Source: CAYTIB01 sp964437725 (GTDB lineage Bacteria > UBA8248 > JACPRG01 > G963555815). Taken from it: a DNA stretch of 64,000 nucleotides. A program made the translations under genes and the position numbers. The stretch covers positions 62,001-126,000 of the forward strand of contig CAYTIB010000036.1 in the NCBI GenBank assembly GCA_964437725.1. Direction: 5' to 3'. Positions within the stretch are counted from its first letter, which is position 1, and each line of letters begins with the position of its first letter. The notes beneath the pieces were generated by a model. The model was not told where the DNA came from, did no database searches, and saw only the letters and a program-made list of their open reading frames with translations. Below, piece by piece: positions 17,372-25,225 of the stretch.

Positions 17372-18315
17372 GTATCTTCTCTCCGTTCGGCTGCTCGGAG
17401 CAGTGCACTTCGGCACCGCGGATTTACTTGAATTTCAAGTTCGTTTGGTTGCAATCTTTTTTTTGTCAATATGTTAAGAACTCGCGGCTCTTCCGTTTCG
17501 ATTGGAAGAAGCCTCTCACTGGAGGCCTTTCCGGTCGCGAGTCGATGGAATGTTTGCTTAACTAGCCGGTCTTCGAGGGAATGATAGGAGAGGGCGACAA
17601 GTCTTCCCCCGGTACGAAGCCGTCTAGCGGCGTCTTCCAGTGCATTTGGTATAACGTCAAGTTCGTTGTTTACGGCGATACGAAGAGCCTGAAATGTTCG
17701 GGTGGCCGGGTGGCGCTTAGTTGGACTGTAGCGAGACGGAATAGAAGAAGTCACAATCGTCGCTAGTTCCGCAGTTGTTTCGATAGGTGATTTTCGACGT
17801 GAGGTTACGATATTTCGGGCGATCCGCCTGGAGAACCTTTCTTCACCGAAAGCACGAAGAATTTTTCCTAAGTCTACCTCTGATAGGTTGTTCACTAAAG
17901 TTGCGGCTGTGGTCAGCTGTTCCCGGTCCATCCGCATGTCTAAGGGACCAGGATGTGTCCATCCGAACCCACGACCGGACTCGTCGATCTGCGGGGAGGA
18001 CATGCCAAAATCAAAAAGGGCCCCATCAATTTTAGAAATCTTTAAGAAGTCCAGGGCAGAAGAAAGATTAGAGTAGTTTTCTTTTATCAGGCTTACCCGA
18101 TCACCAAATCGTGCGAGCCGTCTATTACTTGATTCAAGAGCCTCCGCATCACGGTCGATTCCTATTAGTCGGAGGTTAGACCCTCCAGCCTCCAAGATAG
18201 CCTCCGCGTGACCTCCATAGCCCACTGTTGCGTCTAAAAAGTTACCCGAAAGAGGACGGAGGAACCCTAGGGTTTCCTCGACCATGACGGATTTGTGAAT
18301 TGCGAAGGTGGTCAT
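17368..18315 (-). CDS. rsmH: 16S rRNA (cytosine-1402-N4)-methyltransferase RsmH (MraW)
   Basis: A SAM-dependent methyltransferase that modifies C1402 in the decoding centre of 16S rRNA. The SAM-binding motif DATVGYGGHAEAIL is near the N-terminus, followed by IGIDRD, the DFGMSS motif and the C-terminal SYHSLEDRLVK segment. Start ATG 18315 matches the usual N-terminus (H-K-S-V-M-V-E-E). Upstream in-frame starts at 18345 and 18405 also exist, and the last would overlap mraZ by 11 bases. It lies between mraZ and ftsL as expected. Confidence 0.95.
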   Translation of the reverse strand: MTTFAIHKSVMVEETLGFLRPLSGNFLDATVGYGGHAEAILEAGGSNLRLIGIDRDAEALESSNRRLARFGDRVSLIKENYSNLSSALDFLKISKIDGALFDFGMSSPQIDESGRGFGWTHPGPLDMRMDREQLTTAATLVNNLSEVDLGKILRAFGEERFSRRIARNIVTSRRKSPIETTAELATIVTSSIPSRYSPTKRHPATRTFQALRIAVNNELDVIPNALEDAARRLRTGGRLVALSYHSLEDRLVKQTFHRLATGKASSERLLPIETEEPRVLNILTKKRLQPNELEIQVNPRCRSALLRAAERREDT

Positions 18316-18394
18316 AAAATCGATTTCCGCAATTTCTGTTGACATTTCCGGGTCCCCATCTTGCCCCGTGAAAGTTCTTGCAGTTGTTTCCCCC

Positions 18395-18832
18395 TCAGAA
18401 CACAATTCCGGCCGATGCCGCGACTTCTACCATTCGATCCTGAGTAGGCTGAACCTCCTGCTCCCATCGGTCTCGATTCCAGATTTCGAACTTAACTCCG
18501 ATACCAGACATTAGGACCTCTTTTTCTAATCCGGCATCTGTCCGTAAATGCTCCGGGATGAGGATTCGACCTTGTCCATCCACCTGACAATCCGCCGCGT
18601 TGGCGTAGAATATCCGGAGAAAATTGCGAACGTCTTCTTGACTGGTGTCTAACTCACGCGCTCTTCGCTCCACTTCCTGCCATTCATCCATCGGATAGGC
18701 GACCAAACACCGCCCCCAGAGGGTGATGACCAGTTGGTTGGACCCCCGGATGCTGAGGCTTTCCCGGAACTTGGCAGGCACACTAATCCTGCCTTTGGGA
18801 TCCAATTTGACTTGGTGTTTCCCGATAAACAT
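18395..18832 (-). CDS. mraZ: Transcriptional regulator MraZ
   Basis: A ring-forming double-AbrB protein that binds direct repeats upstream of its own gene and controls the dcw operon. It has 145 residues with two SpoVT-AbrB-like units. The first holds DPKGRISVPAKFRE (11-24) and the second holds DGQGRILIPEHLR near residue 87, the duplicated signature of MraZ. The ATG is preceded by GGGGAAG eight bases upstream. The promoter and phased repeats just upstream fit autoregulation. Confidence 0.97.
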   Translation of the reverse strand: MFIGKHQVKLDPKGRISVPAKFRESLSIRGSNQLVITLWGRCLVAYPMDEWQEVERRARELDTSQEDVRNFLRIFYANAADCQVDGQGRILIPEHLRTDAGLEKEVLMSGIGVKFEIWNRDRWEQEVQPTQDRMVEVAASAGIVF

Positions 18833-18843
18833 TAGTGGACTTC

Positions 18844-18880
18844 CCCACTTCTCACCACTTTATGGAAAAATTCACCACTG
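18844..18880 (-). promoter_or_regulatory. Probable MraZ operator (three AGTGG boxes on a 10-bp grid)
   Basis: Read on the minus strand, AGTGG occurs at 18879-18875, 18859-18855 and 18849-18845, so successive boxes are exactly 20 and 10 bases apart. The middle box reads AAAGTGGTGA. Known MraZ operators are short direct repeats at 10-bp intervals (TGGGN in E. coli, AAAGTG-type in mollicutes). The boxes lie from about the transcription start to just before the mraZ ribosome-binding site, as expected for autorepression. Function is inferred from pattern and position. Confidence 0.75.
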
Positions 18881-18909
18881 ATGATGCCAGGAAGGTAAAT
18901 AATTGTCAA
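18881..18909 (-). promoter_or_regulatory. Sigma-70 type promoter of the dcw operon
   Basis: On the minus strand a perfect -35 TTGACA (18909-18904), a 17-base spacer and CATCAT (18886-18881, four of six matches to TATAAT) precede mraZ by about 50 bases. The predicted start falls at the first MraZ box. Confidence 0.65.
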
Positions 18910-19224
18910 GTCGAATTCGGGGAAAGCACCAAGAAATTTAGAATGACGAAATTTCGACGAAAATGGAGGTATTTCCTATAGAAATCGGCTGTTTAGAACA
19001 AGTGTCGTTTACCTGACTAGAATCCTTACAATCAGGATTGTTATCCTCCGGTGAAAGTCACCTCTAGTAATTATTTGTGGAAAGAGGAAAACCGGATTGC
19101 CCATTCTTTTTGGGCGTGTTTGCAGGGACCCAGTTTTGACTAAAAACAGGAGTTGTGTTCGAGGATTAAGAGGGTGCGAGTCTTCTCTACGTGTAGTTAC
19201 AAGATACACTTCCTGAGGCAAAAC
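18910..19224. other. Intergenic region upstream of the dcw promoter, no gene recognised
   Basis: This stretch separates the end of the glycan cluster from the dcw promoter. A 70-codon minus-strand ORF (19009-19221) has no ribosome-binding site and no recognisable family, so I do not call it a gene. Only weak inverted repeats are visible (for example CAATC/GATTG near 19029 and GTTTT/AAAAC near 19134), none followed by a clear T-run. Confidence 0.5.
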
Positions 19225-19989
19225 TCATTCGAAAACATAGCTGAATTTCTCGCTTGTACCCCTTTCCTCATGCCAATCGGGTGATTCAATGGATTGTCCG
19301 GTCTCATTCATCTCGGTGAGGATATATAGCAGTGGCCCTACCGTATGGTCGGGATTCCAACACTTTTGACCGACGAAATAGTCCCTTGGCGAGTTCCGCT
19401 GAAAGTAGGTATAAGCGAGCCCTGGGCAAAGCGCGTTAACGCGAATGTTATGCTCCTTCTCCGTTACAGATAGGCACCAAGTAATTCCTTCGACGGACCA
19501 TTTGGTGGATATATAGGGAATGCTGCGAATGTGTGAGAAACCATATCGAGCAGTCGTGGACGAAATATTAACGATATGGCCCGAATTTTGCTCCCTCATA
19601 TGAGGAAGGACCTCCCTTATACAAAGAAAAACTCCATTCACGTTGACCTGATAGACGGATTTCCAATCTTCATAGCTTGATTCGTCGAATTTCCCACTGG
19701 GCCCTGATATTCCCGCATTGTTCACCAAAACATCAATCTGCCCAAATTGATCTAGGGTTTTACTGATTATGTCTCGAACCTGTTTCTCATCGGAAACATC
19801 AGCTTGCACTGCCAGAGCTGATCCACCCTCGGATATTATCGCTTCTGCGACGCGTTCTGCCTCTTCCATATCCCGGTCTACAACAGTAACGTTGGCCTTC
19901 TCCGCTGCAACGCCCTTGCTCATGTTTTCCCCAAAGCTGCGCCCACCTCCCGTAATGATGATAGTTTTTCCATTCAATTTGTCGCCCAT
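19225..19989 (-). CDS. SDR family oxidoreductase, atypical glycine motif and C-terminus
   Basis: A 254-residue SDR. ATG 19989 was chosen because AGGAG lies seven bases upstream; a longer frame to 20022 adds 11 unconserved residues. NNAG (90-93), the catalytic serine region (NISST, 141-145) and Y159-xxx-K163 are intact, so it should be catalytic. The cofactor loop reads TGGGRSFG (13-20), with serine in place of the second glycine of TGxxxGxG. The C-terminus (SPDWHEERG and onward) replaces the usual VDGG end. As the last gene of the glycan cluster it may make or modify a sugar or acyl precursor, but the substrate is not evident. Confidence 0.85.
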   Translation of the reverse strand: MGDKLNGKTIIITGGGRSFGENMSKGVAAEKANVTVVDRDMEEAERVAEAIISEGGSALAVQADVSDEKQVRDIISKTLDQFGQIDVLVNNAGISGPSGKFDESSYEDWKSVYQVNVNGVFLCIREVLPHMREQNSGHIVNISSTTARYGFSHIRSIPYISTKWSVEGITWCLSVTEKEHNIRVNALCPGLAYTYFQRNSPRDYFVGQKCWNPDHTVGPLLYILTEMNETGQSIESPDWHEERGTSEKFSYVFE

Positions 19990-20029
19990 AGTGGCACTCC
20001 TTTTATTTTTTGTACGTTGCATTTTTGTG

Positions 20030-21211
20030 TTAGGACGTTCGGTTATAAACTTCTTGGTGAACTTCTAGCATTTGATCCGTGTTTTTGGAAATGGGGTATT
20101 TTTCTGCAAGTGCACGGGCTGATTCTCCCATCTGTCTTCGGACTCTTTCATCAAATAAGGATTCGATGTGATCGGCTAGGGTATCCGCGTCGTCCGCCTC
20201 TTCGAGAATATACCCGTTTTTAGCCTCACTAAGTATCTCTGCGGCTCCACAGGCCCGGCTGACGATACAGGGGAGTCCACTGGCTAGCGCTTCTAGGCAG
20301 GCGAAGCCAAAAGGTTCATAAATAGATGGTAAGCAAAAAAGGTCTGCTGCACGATAAACGTTTGCCGGGTATTCATGGGCAGGTGAGAATCGAACATTTT
20401 CTTCCATTTTCCACCGTTTTGCCAATTTACTTGCTCCCCCCTGGCCCTCAGGCCTTCCCATTGCCAAGATGGAGATTTTTGCACCTCGATTTTTGAGAAT
20501 TGCACCAGCGCGAAGCAGATGCTTAAATCCTTTTCGAAAAATCCCCGTTCCGACAAAAAGGACCACAACGTCATCGGGAGCAAGGCTCAACCGCTTCCGT
20601 ATACGGGATCTCTCCTCTACGCTATCGGCAGGTGAAAATTCTTGCGAATCCACTCCGTTATAAATGACTTTGATATTTTTTTCCCGGATCCCGGTTGTAT
20701 CGGATCCTCCGTAGTGACGAAGGATATCTTTTCGTACTCGTTTGGAAATGGCGACTACGCAAGGAGAGAGCCTGTCGGAAAAGAGCCGACGCTCCATGGA
20801 GAGGTGAAATGCATGAACCGGATCCAAACGGCGCAGTATTCGGGCTCCCATAGGAAGGTGTTGGTTAGCCACCCGAAGCCATTCGCGATGACACCCTTCG
20901 CCCGCGCGGTAAATTCCATGGACGGGAGTTCGGTCAAAGTTGAAGATTCCATCGAAGGTCTCTCCTTTTAGAGCACCCATGACGCCCTTGGCAAAACTAC
21001 GTACTTTAGAAACAGAAAGGCCGCCAATTCGCCCCACTGGTCTGCAAACGACCCCGGGAGGGGGGCCTTTCCAACGCTTTGCGAAAAGATGTACTTCATG
21101 GCCTCTATAGGACAGATCGCGCGCAAATCCCCAGACATACCTCTCCACTCCCCCGTGACGGTGGACTGCGTTGCGAATTAGAGCCAACCTCAAAATCTGA
21201 TTACTTTTCAT
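20030..21211 (-). CDS. Glycosyltransferase family 4 protein
   Basis: A cytoplasmic retaining GT-B glycosyltransferase of 393 residues. The N-terminal Rossmann domain carries HRHGGVERYVWGFARDL, the usual glycine-rich acceptor-side motif. The C-terminal donor domain starts at VVLFVGTGIFRKGFKHLL and contains the EPFGFACLEALASGLPCIV segment with the conserved E-x7-E pair. It probably adds a sugar during LPS core or surface glycan assembly; donor and acceptor cannot be read from sequence. It lies 40 bp upstream of the SDR and 28 bp downstream of the CgeB-like gene. Confidence 0.88.
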   Translation of the reverse strand: MKSNQILRLALIRNAVHRHGGVERYVWGFARDLSYRGHEVHLFAKRWKGPPPGVVCRPVGRIGGLSVSKVRSFAKGVMGALKGETFDGIFNFDRTPVHGIYRAGEGCHREWLRVANQHLPMGARILRRLDPVHAFHLSMERRLFSDRLSPCVVAISKRVRKDILRHYGGSDTTGIREKNIKVIYNGVDSQEFSPADSVEERSRIRKRLSLAPDDVVVLFVGTGIFRKGFKHLLRAGAILKNRGAKISILAMGRPEGQGGASKLAKRWKMEENVRFSPAHEYPANVYRAADLFCLPSIYEPFGFACLEALASGLPCIVSRACGAAEILSEAKNGYILEEADDADTLADHIESLFDERVRRQMGESARALAEKYPISKNTDQMLEVHQEVYNRTS

Positions 21212-21239
21212 TTCCTGGACAATATCAAACGGGTTTTTC

Positions 21240-22247
21240 TCATTTTAACCGGACAACCATATCAATGAGTCTTGCAACGCGGTTGCGGTGTGTATGTTCC
21301 CGCTGTGCACGCTCCATAGCTTTATGAGCCATCTTCGCGGTTTCCTCAGGTTGGGAAAGATATAGCTTAATCTTCTGTTGTAGATCTTCTCGATTCCGGT
21401 AGGTGTCCACCTCTTCACCCAACTCAAAATATTTTTCGATATCCCTTTTGTGATTCACGAGGAGGAATCCTCCGGTTCCTATGATTCCAAATGACCTTTC
21501 GTCGAGCCCGAAAATTGATCCCCCCGGGTGTTGAAGATTGAGATTGATCCGTGATGATGCATAAACTTTGAGTTTCTCGTCTTGCGTTATGGGCCCCCCC
21601 CTATACCGCTGCTGGAGCCAGGGGGTCCCAGCGGTTTTCCAGTTGGGCCGTCCCCAGATGCGAAGGTCTGTTCCCGGTTCAGTCAGTCCGACGAGGAGAA
21701 AGGTTCGAAAGGGGTAAACCGCTCCCACAAAGCTGCCGTCCCCCCCAAAGCCATCCCGGACCTTCGCTGACCGAGAAAAAGGACGGTAAAAAACGGGATC
21801 GTATCCGTGCGGCATATAATGAACATTACTAGCTCCCGCCGCTTTTAGCTCCTGCTCAAAGTAGCGGTCCCGCGTCAGGAAAATCTGATACTCCAAAAGA
21901 GCGTCGAATGAAAGGGGCGGGTAGGAGGCTAAACCAAAGGGATTGTCGGGGTAGAAGTTCACCGTTACGCACGAGGTAGTTCGATTTATAGATTCAATTG
22001 AATCCGCAGTGATGTAGCCTCCTCTAAAGACTAACAATACATCTGGGTTCCATGTTTGAACTCGCTTTACTAAGCGAGCGTTCATTTGTCTAATCCACGT
22101 TGACCGAATATTTGAATATAAAAAGCTCTTCTTCCGGTAATAGAAAAGATCTGTTTCGTGTTCTAGCGACTGAAGCGCGCGCAGGTAACCAAAGGGTTCG
22201 GTACCCGGTCCGTCGGCTTGGTCATTTGTAGCAATGAGAAATTTCAT
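21240..22247 (-). CDS. CgeB-like glycosyltransferase
   Basis: A 335-residue GT-B protein resembling the CgeB/DUF3880 plus GT1_2 type. It begins with a short Rossmann strand (KFLIATND) and has the VNFYPDNPFG segment characteristic of the group. Its C-terminal region reads QHPGGSIFGLDERSFGIIGTGGFLLV, where the donor sugar-nucleotide would bind. The last segment has the E-T-A-x-M-A-x-K-A helix typical of the family. The start overlaps the SGNH hydrolase stop by four bases. A C8/G8 homopolymer at 21594-21601 lies inside the gene. Sugar specificity is unknown. Confidence 0.8.
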   Translation of the reverse strand: MKFLIATNDQADGPGTEPFGYLRALQSLEHETDLFYYRKKSFLYSNIRSTWIRQMNARLVKRVQTWNPDVLLVFRGGYITADSIESINRTTSCVTVNFYPDNPFGLASYPPLSFDALLEYQIFLTRDRYFEQELKAAGASNVHYMPHGYDPVFYRPFSRSAKVRDGFGGDGSFVGAVYPFRTFLLVGLTEPGTDLRIWGRPNWKTAGTPWLQQRYRGGPITQDEKLKVYASSRINLNLQHPGGSIFGLDERSFGIIGTGGFLLVNHKRDIEKYFELGEEVDTYRNREDLQQKIKLYLSQPEETAKMAHKAMERAQREHTHRNRVARLIDMVVRLK

Positions 22248-23422
22248 TTGTCTTTAACCAAGATGTTGCGTACTTTTTTCTCCAGCTCTGTGGCCATCAG
22301 GGAATTCCCATCGGGGGTAAAATGTCCGTCCCTGTCGTAAAATAGAGTTGTGGCATCATGTCGCCGAAAAGCAGGTCGTAAATCCCAGCAGTTCATATGC
22401 TCTTCCTTACAACGGGAAAGAAGGCTTTCGAACAATCTTCCCGAATATATTTTACCGCAAGCAAAGTAAGATTTTTCCCGACCCCGACACCAAGCCATAG
22501 GATGGACCATATGTCCAGTCGGGTGTATAGAAAGTACAAACATCATTCCGTTTTTTTCGGCTAGGTTTCGAATGCGAACGATGTAAGCAAAAGTCCGCTT
22601 TACCTGTTTTTGCCAAACCTCTTCTGAATTTTCATTCGATCGTGTCCAACCATACTTATCGTATTCGATGTCCCCTAGCCGTTTGTGTACCCATGTCTTA
22701 TGTGTCCTCCTAATCCAGTGCCAAACTGCGTATCGGAAGAGGTAAATATTACGCCATGGCGAGTCTGGGAGGGATTCTAAAAAGTGGCGACCATAGGTTA
22801 AATAAGGCGGTAGGAGTCCCTCATGTTTAATTCGTATAATTTCCCCATCTCCATCCCTAATTGCGCCTTTTTCGTAGAAATAGTCGTCTGCAAAGTCCGA
22901 TCCGTCGAGATTAAGCAGTACTAAGTGACCCGGTAGCTTGTGTAAAAATTCTTTAAAACGAAGCAACACTAATAAAGGCGAGAAACCCGCAACCCCTAGG
23001 TTTGCTACTTCATATTTGCTCCCTCGTTTTGGGGGAAGTTTATTTAACTTACGTTCAAGTTGCTTGATGAAGCTGTCATTCAGCTCGGAAGAGTATCCCT
23101 CAGTGAAGGAATCGCCCAAGGCTAAAATGCGATAGGTTGAGAGGGGTTTTGTGGGTGAATATTCCCGATCGCGCATCCCTAGAGAGTTAATTTGGTAAAA
23201 AACGCGAAACTCATTCTTGGCAGTATTGTACCCAGATGCATTAGGAATAAGCCCGTGGTGGTAAACAGGGTGATGTCCACGAAATTCAGGCATTTTGTGG
23301 CGTTTGGTGACTCGGATCGAACGCGAGTTCTTAAGGCGAAGACCGAACTCACCAATCCCCAGAACGAAACAAACAGATAACGTTAACAACAAAAAATTTT
23401 TGGTTCGATTAGAAAAGACCAC
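22244..23422 (-). CDS. Membrane-anchored SGNH/GDSL hydrolase
   Basis: A 392-residue protein with a basic N-terminus and one hydrophobic segment (residues 9-24), so the catalytic domain is probably periplasmic. The block I motif GDSFTEG (103-109) carries the nucleophilic serine. A DGHFT motif (365-369) supplies the Asp/His pair near the C-terminus, the arrangement seen in AlgJ/AlgX-type and O-acetylation-linked SGNH proteins. In a glycan cluster it may add or remove acyl esters on polysaccharide. It lies 18 bp after the carbamoyltransferase. Confidence 0.8.
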   Translation of the reverse strand: MVFSNRTKNFLLLTLSVCFVLGIGEFGLRLKNSRSIRVTKRHKMPEFRGHHPVYHHGLIPNASGYNTAKNEFRVFYQINSLGMRDREYSPTKPLSTYRILALGDSFTEGYSSELNDSFIKQLERKLNKLPPKRGSKYEVANLGVAGFSPLLVLLRFKEFLHKLPGHLVLLNLDGSDFADDYFYEKGAIRDGDGEIIRIKHEGLLPPYLTYGRHFLESLPDSPWRNIYLFRYAVWHWIRRTHKTWVHKRLGDIEYDKYGWTRSNENSEEVWQKQVKRTFAYIVRIRNLAEKNGMMFVLSIHPTGHMVHPMAWCRGREKSYFACGKIYSGRLFESLLSRCKEEHMNCWDLRPAFRRHDATTLFYDRDGHFTPDGNSLMATELEKKVRNILVKDK

Positions 23423-23440
23423 AGGGCAGAGTTAGTTAAC

Positions 23441-24277
23441 TTATGAGGTGCCGAAGTTTCTTTTAGAAACAAGAAACTCACCGAGAATAAGATGTGGTAA
23501 TCCTGACTTTTCAAAAGTTTCCAAAGCATCTGTTGGTGAGCAGACTATAGGATCTCCGTGAAGGTTAAAAGAGGTGTTGAGGACTGCACCAACACCTGTC
23601 TGCGCCTCGAAGCACTGTATTAGTCGGTGATAGGCTGGATTGTCCGTTTTCCGTAGGATTTGGGGCCGTGCAGTCGAATCATACGGGTGGATGGCAGCGG
23701 GCAAGCATTCCTGTCCTTCGGACGTAGTGTCAAAGGCCAGCATCATGAAAGACGAATCCAAGTCTTTTGGGTTTATTAGGTAGTCCTTTGCCCGACCGGC
23801 TAGTATCGGTGGAGCAAAGGGCATCCAGTAATCTCGATTTTTGATCTTTCTATTAATCTTGGCTACTATCCGATAGTCGCGAGGGTCCCCAAGAATGGAA
23901 CGATTACCTAGCGCTCGTGCGCCGAATTCCATGCGGCCACTCATTCGAGCAATTATGCCATCCTCAGCAAGTAGTGCAGCCGCATGATCTTCTAAGTTGG
24001 TTGGCCGGGAGACTTTATAGCGTTCTGATGCTCCCCTGGTTTGAAGTGCGATCTCCATTTCGTGCGACGAGAACTCAGGTCCGAGGTAGATATGGTCTAT
24101 GGGACTATAGTTGCTCTCAGATTTTGTCTTTGCCTCACTCTCGTGATACGCCTGATAAGCTGCCCCTATGGCGTTTGATTCATCTCCGCAACTTGGCATG
24201 ATAAAGAGGTCTGAGATTCCCGAAAGATTTGCCAACAGAAGATTAGCTTTTACATTCATGAAAATACCACCCGACAA
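23441..24277 (-). pseudogene. NodU/CmcH-type carbamoyltransferase, C-terminal part after an in-frame TAG
   Basis: This is the second part of a carbamoyltransferase whose frame continues without shift from the upstream part across a TAG at 24341-24343. It contains the end of the actin-like fold (SGGIFMNVKAN, then CGDESNAIGAAY) and the C-terminal YrdC-like domain with GRMEFGARALGNRSIL and DYWMPFAPPIL. The TTG at 24277 lies inside a conserved strand and has no clear ribosome-binding site, so independent translation is unlikely. With the upstream part the gene would encode 594 codons, the normal family size. It looks like a nonsense-interrupted gene, a sequencing error or a readthrough gene. Confidence 0.8.
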
Positions 24278-24340
24278 CGCAACACGGTGTTTTATCTTCT
24301 CCTTACCAGCAAGATGGAGGCCCTCTTCCGCCCATTTTTG

Positions 24341-25225
24341 CTACATGTTTTCCAAGAAATCCTGAGCAGCCCCGGCCACCCAATCAAATCGCATCCTAGC
24401 CAGCTTCATCATCATGTGGGCGAATCGTCTTTTACGGACTTTCCAAAGGAATTTTGCCCCTTCGTCCAATCCCGCGGGAATATACTCCATCATTTCTTGG
24501 AAGATTTCTCGTACTGTTTTTCTTCCGAAATCAGGTGCGTAAGGGGCCATTCCCATAACCTTATACTCGTGCTCGAGTTGACGCATACCGAGGAATACTG
24601 TTACTAGAGAGTAGAAGCTACCGAGTGAGCCATGTGCACTCCGACTAGCAGATATCCGATGGATCCCATTTCTACTTGCCAGGTTTATTGAAGCGCAAAG
24701 CCCATCTCCAGCGTTGTCGTTTGTGAGGACTATGGCCTCCTCGCCCGAAAAGGGAGCAGCAAAATAGGCAGACGCAGCGTGGCAGAGGTGGTGATCGATT
24801 GACCTAATGTGGGACTCTGAAATCCCGGTGTGTTGTGTTATTTTCCTAAATCGTTCTATTTGAGTAATAGCGCGCTTTTGTTCCCACGATTTTTTCTGTC
24901 GTCTCTTTAGGGGAAATGGAATTCTGTGCAAGCGCTGAAAGTCTCGAGGGACATCAAAGTAGTCATCGATGTAGGTTTCATCTTGTGTGAGGCGATTAAA
25001 CCACTCTGGGTCCATAGCCTCGTGTCCAGCTAGAGCAACGGCGTCAAGGCTTGTATTTCCATCAGGTAGGAAGGAGAGGCAATAATCGATCGAATGCTGA
25101 GGGTATCCTCCTTGGTTTTTTTTTCGAGTAAACCTCTCTTCACTTGCACAGGCAACAATCTGGCCGTCGACTAAAAGAGCGGCGGTTGAACAATGAGAAT
25201 CGGTAATTCCCAAGATGGTCGTCAT
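24341..25225 (-). pseudogene. NodU/CmcH-type carbamoyltransferase, N-terminal part ending at TAG
   Basis: This is the first part of the same gene. It has 294 codons with the family landmarks GITDSHCSTAALLVDG at the N-terminus, the EERFTRKK motif, the metal-site segment DHHLCHAASAYFAAPF near residue 147 and LTNDNAGDGL. Intact relatives transfer carbamoyl from carbamoyl phosphate to a sugar hydroxyl through a two-site mechanism needing both the N-terminal domain and the C-terminal YrdC-like domain, so this part alone should be inactive. The codons after the TAG continue the expected helix (Q-K-W-A-E-E). Its start overlaps the upstream glycosyltransferase by four bases, so it is still embedded in the operon. 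Confidence 0.82.

Noticed and set aside
19009..19221. A 70-codon minus-strand ORF in the mraZ-SDR gap
   Set aside because: There is no ribosome-binding site, no recognisable motif and the composition looks random.
24341..24343. TAG recoded as a sense codon across this genome
   Set aside because: TAG is used as a normal stop in the same window (lpxK ends in TAG at 40080-40082), so general recoding is unlikely.
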